A DNA stretch of 64,000 bases from contig NZ_DS990134.1 in the NCBI RefSeq assembly GCF_000187895.1, forward strand, positions 620,001 to 684,000, read 5' to 3'. Within the stretch, counting starts at the first letter, position 1. Each line of letters begins with the position of its first letter. Source of the DNA: Phocaeicola plebeius DSM 17135. Lineage in GTDB: Bacteria > Bacteroidota > Bacteroidia > Bacteroidales > Bacteroidaceae. The notes under the pieces were generated by a model, which was not told the DNA's origin, did no database searches, and was given only the letters and a program-made list of their open reading frames with translations. The translations under genes and the position numbers were made by a program. This document shows positions 58,835-64,000 of this stretch, in pieces.

Positions 58835-59251
58835 ATGGCTTTAAAGAGAAGACAGAAAATATCACCCAGCTTCAGCATGTCGTCTATGACTGACTTGATT
58901 TTCTTGCTGCTGATATTTTTTATGATTACTTCTACCATGGTATCGCCGAATGCCATCAAGGTGCTTCTGCCGCAAGGTTCGGAGCAGACTTCGGCCAAAC
59001 CTATGGCACGGGTGATTATAGACAAGGATTTAAATTATTACGGAGCTTTTGGCAATGAAGATGAAATGCCGCTGGCTATTGATGAGGTGGCTGCATTTCT
59101 TCAGGAATGTGCTCGGAAAGAACCGGAAATGTATGTGGCATTGTATGCCGATGAATCGATTCCTTATCGGGAAATCGTGCGGGTGCTGAATATTGCGAAC
59201 GAGAATCATTTTAAGATGGTCCTGGCGACTCGCCGTCCGGATAAAAACTAA
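58835..59251 (+). CDS. exbD: ExbD/TolR biopolymer transport protein
   Basis: The 138-residue protein has one N-terminal membrane helix (about 15-36, SSMTDLIFLLLIFFMITSTM) whose Asp19 is the conserved proton-carrying residue, and a periplasmic domain with LYADESIPYREIVRVLNIA. It lies 6 nt after exbB and 14 nt before the TonB-type gene. Confidence 0.93.
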   Translation: MALKRRQKISPSFSMSSMTDLIFLLLIFFMITSTMVSPNAIKVLLPQGSEQTSAKPMARVIIDKDLNYYGAFGNEDEMPLAIDEVAAFLQECARKEPEMYVALYADESIPYREIVRVLNIANENHFKMVLATRRPDKN

Positions 59252-59265
59252 AAAGCAGAGTAACG

Positions 59266-60102
59266 TTGAAAAAAAATAAGGTAATCGGAATTGTATGTAC
59301 GGTGGCTTTGCATGTGCTGGTGCTGCTGTTGCTGTTTCTTCTGAAGCTGACCGTTCCGGCAGAACAGGAGGAAGGCGGTGTGCCCGTTATGCTGGGCAAT
59401 ACGGAACTGGCTGCAGGTGATGCCGACCCTTATACGATGACCGAGGTGGATGTCATGCCGTCGGAAGCTCCTTCTTCTGCACCGGAAGCTGCAGCAGAGC
59501 CAGAGGTGGAACAGCCCATGATTACGCAGCAGGATGAACCTTCTTTGCAGGTGAAGAAAGAAAAGCCTAAAACAGAGACGAAGAAGGAGCAACCTAAAAA
59601 GACACCGGTAAAGACTGAAACGCAGAAGGTGAACAAGCCAAAGGAGAAAACAGAAGCAGAGAAACGGGCGGAAGCAGAAAAAGCGGCGGCTCAGGCTGCG
59701 GCTAACGCTATTGCCGGGGCATTTGGAAAAGGTTCTCAGATGGGAAGCAAAGGAAATGCCACCGGAGCTGGACTGCAGGGTAGTCCTACGGGTAACTCTT
59801 CTACGGGAAAAACGAGCGGTGTAGGTGGTTATGGCACATTCGACCTGAATGGGCGAACTTTGGGAAGTGGAAAACTTCCTGTACCCGTCTACAATGTGCA
59901 GGATGAAGGACGTGTGGTTGTAACTATTGTGGTGAATCCAGCCGGACAGGTCATCAGTACCAGCATTAACAAACGGACGAACACAGTGAATCCGGCGTTG
60001 CGAAGAGCGGCAGAAGAGGCAGCTCGAAAAGCACGCTTTAATGCGGTGGATGGAGTAAATAATCAGAGTGGTACCATTACGTACTACTTTAAGTTGAAAT
60101 AA
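59266..60102 (+). CDS. tonB: TonB family energy transducer with TTG start
   Basis: The 278-residue protein has one N-terminal membrane helix (about 6-27, VIGIVCTVALHVLVLLLLFL), a long Glu/Lys/Pro-rich periplasmic spacer (about 60-145), a Gly/Ser linker and a TonB C-terminal domain (about 205-278, GRVVVTIVVNPAGQVISTSINKR). It couples the ExbBD motor to outer-membrane receptors. The start codon is TTG: the next in-frame ATG lies beyond the membrane helix, which must be included. The operon position after exbBD supports the role. Confidence 0.92.
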   Translation: MKKNKVIGIVCTVALHVLVLLLLFLLKLTVPAEQEEGGVPVMLGNTELAAGDADPYTMTEVDVMPSEAPSSAPEAAAEPEVEQPMITQQDEPSLQVKKEKPKTETKKEQPKKTPVKTETQKVNKPKEKTEAEKRAEAEKAAAQAAANAIAGAFGKGSQMGSKGNATGAGLQGSPTGNSSTGKTSGVGGYGTFDLNGRTLGSGKLPVPVYNVQDEGRVVVTIVVNPAGQVISTSINKRTNTVNPALRRAAEEAARKARFNAVDGVNNQSGTITYYFKLK

Positions 60103-60128
60103 AACTTTTAATTCTAAATAATAGATTT

Positions 60129-60677
60129 ATGAAAGCAGTTTGTATCTTTTTGGCTGAAGGTTTCGAGGAAATGGAAGCCATGTTTCCGTTGGATGTTATG
60201 CGCAGAGGCGGATTGAACGTAAAAACGGTGTCTGTCACTGGAAACAAGACGGTCATCAGTTCTCATCAGGTACCCATTGTGGCTGATTTGTTGTTCGAAG
60301 AACTGAAGGAGGAAGATGTGGAAATGATTGTGCTTCCTGGTGGACTGCCGGGGGCTACTAACCTGGATGCACATGCCGGACTGGACAAACTGATTATGAG
60401 CTTTGCAGCTGCCGGAAAACCGTTGGCTGCCATTTGTGCTGCTCCGATGGTATATGGCAAGCGCGGTTTGCTGAAAGGCAAGAAAGCTACTTGCTATCCG
60501 GGCTTCGATAAGTTCCTGGAAGGAGCAGAATATACAGGAAATATGGTAGAAGTAGTCGACAACTTCATTTTGGGTAAAGGTCCGGGTGCTGCACCTGCCT
60601 TTGGCTTTACTATCCTGGAGAAATTTGCAGGAGCAGAAAAAGCACTCGAAGTGAAAAAAGGAATGTTACTGGCTTAA
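60129..60677 (+). CDS. DJ-1/PfpI family protein
   Basis: The 182-residue protein is a DJ-1/ThiJ-type flavodoxin-like fold with the likely reactive Cys103 in [15 protein letters not shown] and the Glu of AEGFEEMEA (about 13-14) that normally contacts it. Members include glyoxalase/deglycase-like and chaperone-like proteins, so the reaction is uncertain. Its stop overlaps the ispD start by one base (TAATG), which indicates translational coupling. Confidence 0.92.
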   Translation: MKAVCIFLAEGFEEMEAMFPLDVMRRGGLNVKTVSVTGNKTVISSHQVPIVADLLFEELKEEDVEMIVLPGGLPGATNLDAHAGLDKLIMSFAAAGKPLAAICAAPMVYGKRGLLKGKKATCYPGFDKFLEGAEYTGNMVEVVDNFILGKGPGAAPAFGFTILEKFAGAEKALEVKKGMLLA

Positions 60678-61345
60678 TGAAGAAATATGTGATAGTGGTA
60701 GCGGGAGGAAAAGGCCTGCGTATGGGGGGAGAGATTCCCAAACAATTCATTCCGGTCAAAGGAAAACCGGTGTTGATGCGTACGTTGGAGACTTTTCATG
60801 CCTGTGACCCGAACATTGAACTGATTGTGGTGCTTCCGGTGGAACAGCGTTCCTACTGGGAGCACCTTTGTGCTGAATATGGCTTTACGTTGCCTCACCG
60901 TATTGCGGCAGGTGGAGAAACACGTTTTCATTCCGTAAAGAACGGACTGGCACTGGTGGAAGAAGACGGCGTGGTCGGTGTGCACGACGGGGTACGTCCT
61001 TTCGTTTCTGCCGAAGTCATTGCGAATTGTTATGCGCAGGCAGCCACTTTGCAGGCTGTGGTTCCAGTAACAGATGTAGTGGAAACAGTCCGTCATTTGT
61101 TGCCCGAAGGAGGAAGTGAGACTGTATCACGCAATGATTACAAGCTGGTGCAGACTCCTCAAGTCTTCACTGTGGAATTATTGAAACGGGCCTATGCCCA
61201 GGACTACAAGCCCTTCTTTACCGACGATGCTTCAGTGGTGGAAGCATTGGGACAGCCGGTACATCTGGTTTCCGGTAACCGGGAGAACATCAAACTCACC
61301 ACGCCCTTTGACTTGAAAGTAGCAGAATCTCTTATCGACGACTAA
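60677..61345 (+). CDS. ispD: 2-C-methyl-D-erythritol 4-phosphate cytidylyltransferase
   Basis: The 222-residue enzyme of the MEP isoprenoid pathway couples CTP to methylerythritol phosphate. The nucleotide-binding block [20 protein letters not shown] (6-25), [10 protein letters not shown] and VQTPQVF are diagnostic. It overlaps the DJ-1 gene upstream and recG downstream by one base each. Confidence 0.95.
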   Translation: MKKYVIVVAGGKGLRMGGEIPKQFIPVKGKPVLMRTLETFHACDPNIELIVVLPVEQRSYWEHLCAEYGFTLPHRIAAGGETRFHSVKNGLALVEEDGVVGVHDGVRPFVSAEVIANCYAQAATLQAVVPVTDVVETVRHLLPEGGSETVSRNDYKLVQTPQVFTVELLKRAYAQDYKPFFTDDASVVEALGQPVHLVSGNRENIKLTTPFDLKVAESLIDD

Positions 61346-63444
61346 TGTTTGACTTATCCACACGCGATGTGAAATATTTGCCAGGAGTAGGGCCGCAGCG
61401 GGCGGCCATACTGAATAAGGAATTAAATATCTATTCCTTACGCGACCTGTTGTATTATTTCCCATACAAGTATGTGGACCGTAGTCGTCTGTATTATATC
61501 CATGAGATAGACGGCAACATGCCTTACATCCAGTTGCGCGGACGGATTCTGAGTTTTGAAATGTTCGGAGAAGGTCGTCAGCGCCGGCTGGTGGGACATT
61601 TTACCGATGGCACGGGAGTGGTGGACTTAGTGTGGTTTCAAGGATTGAAGTATATCACCGGAAAATATAAGGCCAACGAAGAATACATTGTATTCGGCAA
61701 GCCCACGGTTTTCAACGGACGTATCAATGTGGCCCATCCTGATATTGACCCGGCACAGGAACTGACTCTTTCTACCATGGGGCTTCAGCCTTATTACAAT
61801 ACTACGGAAAAGATGAAGCGTACCAGCCTGAATTCTCATGCGCTGGAAAAGCTGATGAAAAATCTTTTTCAGGCCTTGCAGAAGGAAAGCTTTGAGGAAA
61901 CGCTAAGTCCCTCTTTAATCGCGGCACACCAGCTGATGCCCCTGACCGATGCGTTGTATAATATTCATTTTCCGCAGAATCCGGAACTTCTTCGTAAGGC
62001 ACAGTATCGTTTGAAATTTGAGGAACTGTTTTACGTACAGCTCAATATTCTCCGTTATACCAAAGAACGTCGCAACAAATTCCGTGGACTGGTATTCGAA
62101 CGGGTGGGTGAGATTTTCAATACCTTTTATGCGCATCACCTGCCTTTCCAGTTGACAGGGGCACAGAAACGTGTAATCAAGGAAATGCGCCGTGATATGG
62201 GCAGCGGACGACAGATGAACCGTCTGTTGCAAGGCGATGTGGGTAGTGGAAAAACATTAGTAGCCCTGATGACCATGCTGATAGCCTTGGATAACGGATT
62301 CCAGGCCTGTATGATGGCTCCGACAGAAATTCTTGCCACACAGCATTATGAAACCATCCGTCGCTTTCTGAATGGGATGCCCGTGCGGGTGGAGCTGTTG
62401 ACCGGCAACGTGAAAGGCAAACGTCGTGAAACGATTCTCCGCGACTTATTAACAGGAGATGTGCATATCCTGATTGGTACGCATGCCGTGATTGAAGACA
62501 CCGTCAACTTCTCTTCTTTGGGTTTGGTAGTGATTGACGAACAACACCGTTTTGGAGTAGCCCAGCGGGCCAAGTTGTGGGCTAAGAATACCCGTCCTCC
62601 TCATGTACTGGTTATGACGGCCACTCCGATTCCCCGTACGCTGGCCATGACCCTGTATGGAGACCTGGATGTATCGGTCATTGATGAGTTGCCTCCCGGC
62701 AGAAAGCCTATTCAGACCATTCATCAATTTGACAACCGTCGGAAAAGCATGTACGAATTCATGCGGAAACAGATTCAGGAAGGACGTCAGGTATACATCG
62801 TGTATCCGTTGATACAGGAGAGCGAAAAGATGGACATCAAGAATCTGGAAGAGGGTTACATGCACATCTGTGAGGAGTTCCCAGAATACAAGGTCAGCAA
62901 GGTGCACGGTAAGATGAAACCGGCCGAGAAAGAGGAAGAAATGCAGCGTTTCTTGGCTAACGAAACCCAGATTATGGTGGCTACTACCGTGATAGAAGTC
63001 GGCGTGAATGTGCCCAATGCCTCGGTGATGGCTATTGAGAATGCCGAACGTTTCGGACTTTCCCAGCTCCACCAGTTGCGTGGGCGAGTAGGTCGTGGTG
63101 CCGATCAGTCCTATTGTATTTTAGTGACCGGATACAAGTTGACGGAAGAAACTCGTAAGCGCATTGAAATCATGGTGCAGACCAATGACGGTTTTGAAAT
63201 TGCCGAAGCTGACCTGAAACTACGTGGTCCCGGCGATTTGGAAGGTACCCAGCAGAGCGGGGTAGCCTTCGATTTGAAAATTGCTGACATCGCCAAAGAC
63301 GGCCAGTTGTTGCAGTATGTCCGTGAAATAGCTGAACGCCTGCTGGATGACGACCCCGAAGGCATGAAACCGGAAAATCAAATTATCTGGCAACAGTTGA
63401 AAGAACTTCGTAAGAAAAATGTGAACTGGTCTGTAATATCCTGA
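61345..63444 (+). CDS. recG: ATP-dependent DNA helicase RecG
   Basis: The 699-residue helicase remodels stalled replication forks. It has an N-terminal wedge/OB region (about 1-250), Walker A GDVGSGKTLVAL, the motif II DEQHRFGV, motif III MTATPIPRTLA, and the C-terminal QLRGRVGRG and GPGDLEGTQQSG blocks typical of RecG. It is the last gene of the pdxJ operon. No clear terminator was found; repeat cluster C lies about 40 nt downstream. Confidence 0.96.
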   Translation: MFDLSTRDVKYLPGVGPQRAAILNKELNIYSLRDLLYYFPYKYVDRSRLYYIHEIDGNMPYIQLRGRILSFEMFGEGRQRRLVGHFTDGTGVVDLVWFQGLKYITGKYKANEEYIVFGKPTVFNGRINVAHPDIDPAQELTLSTMGLQPYYNTTEKMKRTSLNSHALEKLMKNLFQALQKESFEETLSPSLIAAHQLMPLTDALYNIHFPQNPELLRKAQYRLKFEELFYVQLNILRYTKERRNKFRGLVFERVGEIFNTFYAHHLPFQLTGAQKRVIKEMRRDMGSGRQMNRLLQGDVGSGKTLVALMTMLIALDNGFQACMMAPTEILATQHYETIRRFLNGMPVRVELLTGNVKGKRRETILRDLLTGDVHILIGTHAVIEDTVNFSSLGLVVIDEQHRFGVAQRAKLWAKNTRPPHVLVMTATPIPRTLAMTLYGDLDVSVIDELPPGRKPIQTIHQFDNRRKSMYEFMRKQIQEGRQVYIVYPLIQESEKMDIKNLEEGYMHICEEFPEYKVSKVHGKMKPAEKEEEMQRFLANETQIMVATTVIEVGVNVPNASVMAIENAERFGLSQLHQLRGRVGRGADQSYCILVTGYKLTEETRKRIEIMVQTNDGFEIAEADLKLRGPGDLEGTQQSGVAFDLKIADIAKDGQLLQYVREIAERLLDDDPEGMKPENQIIWQQLKELRKKNVNWSVIS

Positions 63445-63482
63445 CTATTAAGCTTATATAATCCTTTTGGATGTAGCCGGAA

Positions 63483-63592
63483 AAACGCAAGTACGTTTGG
63501 AGATAAACGCCTTTACGTTTGTATCTAAACGTACTTGTGTTTCAGGTAAAATGTACTTACGTTCTGTTTGAAATGTACTTGCGTTTGGGGAA
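63483..63592. repeat. Repeat cluster C: five 22-bp tandem units
   Basis: Five units start at 63483, 63505, 63527, 63549 and 63571. Each begins AAACG or AAATG and has an ACGTTT-like core at offset 10, so most units hold an internal AAACG...CGTTT dyad. Units 3-5 share GTACTT before the core. The period equals that of clusters A and B, but the unit sequence is a distinct variant. Confidence 0.8.
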
Positions 63593-63697
63593 GGATATAA
63601 AAACTTTTCGTGTATCTTGTTGAAACGGGATAGTAAGGTCGCAAAAAATTACATGTATTCCGTAAAAGATTCCATTTTTTCGTGTATTTTGAGGCGG

Positions 63698-63725
63698 TAC
63701 TTTTGAATTGGAGATATTGTATCTC
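63698..63725 (+). promoter_or_regulatory. Candidate promoter and dyad of the GH35-like gene
   Basis: TACTTTTG (63698-63705) fits the -7 consensus. GAGATA-TTG-TATCTC (63711-63725) follows at the expected start of the transcript and is succeeded by a T run, so it could be an operator or a weak attenuator. Confidence 0.4.
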
Positions 63726-63751
63726 ATTTTTTACTTTAACTAGGAAAAACA

Positions 63752-64000
63752 ATGAATCGATTTACGGGAACAATCATATGTATGATGGCTGGAGTGCTGG
63801 CTATGGCACAGCAGGTGTATGAACTGGATATGCCTGTCAAGGAAAAGACAATTTATAGTGGGCACCTGAAGCTGGGAGGAAGTAATCCTTCCGGTGAGCG
63901 TATTGAGGTAAACAGCTATTATATGTCGGTTGGGGGAAAGCCGGTTATTCCAGTAATGGGAGAGTTTCATTATAGCCGTTATCCGGAATGCCAGTGGGAA
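63752..64000 (+). CDS. GH35-like beta-galactosidase family protein (partial, 3' end cut)
   Basis: The frame is open from ATG at 63752 to the window end (83 codons). It has a signal peptide (about 1-20, ending in AMAQQ) and reaches SVGGKPVIPVMGEFHYSRYP, which is the first barrel strand of GH35-type glycosidases (the GEFHYSR block). The catalytic glutamates lie beyond the window, so activity cannot be judged. The product should be exported. No partner gene is visible in the window. Confidence 0.65.
   Translation, partial: MNRFTGTIICMMAGVLAMAQQVYELDMPVKEKTIYSGHLKLGGSNPSGERIEVNSYYMSVGGKPVIPVMGEFHYSRYPECQWE

Larger units (their letters stand above)
63445..63751. other. 307-bp intergenic region after recG
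   Basis: It contains repeat cluster C (63483-63592), two copies of TTTTCGTGTAT-C/T-TTG (63605-63619 and 63677-63691), a candidate promoter (63698-63705) and a small dyad (63711-63725). No gene is supported. Confidence 0.7.

Noticed and set aside
63483-63592. CRISPR array as an explanation of the 22-bp repeats
   Set aside because: Units are contiguous with no unique spacers of fixed length, are degenerate, and no cas gene is nearby. The same holds for the clusters at 5.8 and 47.9 kb.

Overview
The window is a piece of a Bacteroidales chromosome, most likely Bacteroidaceae (a Bacteroides/Phocaeicola-type gut commensal). The evidence is two SusC/SusD polysaccharide utilisation loci (PULs), promoters with the Bacteroides -7 element TAnnTTTG and little Shine-Dalgarno signal, a XusABC-type siderophore locus, an arginine operon in the Bacteroides gene order, and many outer-surface lipoproteins. 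I cannot name the species. No rRNA, tRNA, CRISPR array, prophage or insertion sequence was seen.

Layout. 1-3.0 kb (minus): GH89 alpha-N-acetylglucosaminidase followed by an HGSNAT-like membrane acetyltransferase cut by the window edge. 3.2-5.6 kb: MATE exporter, a small membrane protein and proC. 6.1-26.3 kb: a complete beta-mannan/galactomannan PUL made of a SASA-type esterase, GH36 alpha-galactosidase, AraC regulator, SusC, SusD, two surface glycan-binding lipoproteins, two GH26 mannanases, GH130 mannosylglucose phosphorylase, GPH symporter and cellobiose/mannobiose 2-epimerase. 26.4-30.9 kb (minus): argR-GNAT-argG-argC-argD. 31-36.8 kb: a methyltransferase and the xusABC-like operon. 37-47.7 kb (minus): HAD phosphatase, DUF6377 regulator and a small beta-glucan PUL (SusC, SusD, GH16, GH3). 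48.2-53.2 kb: proB, a GH109-like oxidoreductase-fold protein, a small hypothetical protein, and an XRE-cupin regulator with an acyl-CoA ligase. 53.2-56.3 kb: a stand-alone PL8 chondroitinase. 56.4-63.4 kb: nadK, then the housekeeping operon pdxJ-exbB-exbD-tonB-DJ-1-ispD-recG. The window ends in the start of a GH35-like gene.

How the genes work together. In the mannan locus, surface lipoproteins bind and cut the polymer, SusC/D import the oligosaccharides, GH26 and GH36 trim them to mannobiose, the GPH carrier takes this into the cytoplasm, the epimerase makes mannosyl-glucose and GH130 phosphorolyses it to mannose-1-phosphate and glucose. A 15-bp element (GATAAAA-N3-TATCA) lies 44-45 nt from the end of the -7 element at five promoters of this region: the esterase, the alpha-galactosidase, an orphan promoter, susC and the second GH26. 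This defines a local regulon and pulls the nominal 'sialate esterase' into it.

Other structure not explained by genes: three intergenic clusters of degenerate repeats with an exact 22-bp period (5.8, 47.9 and 63.5 kb), two of which share the same 19-22-22-22 geometry, and a GC-rich dyad abutting the -7 element of the siderophore operon.
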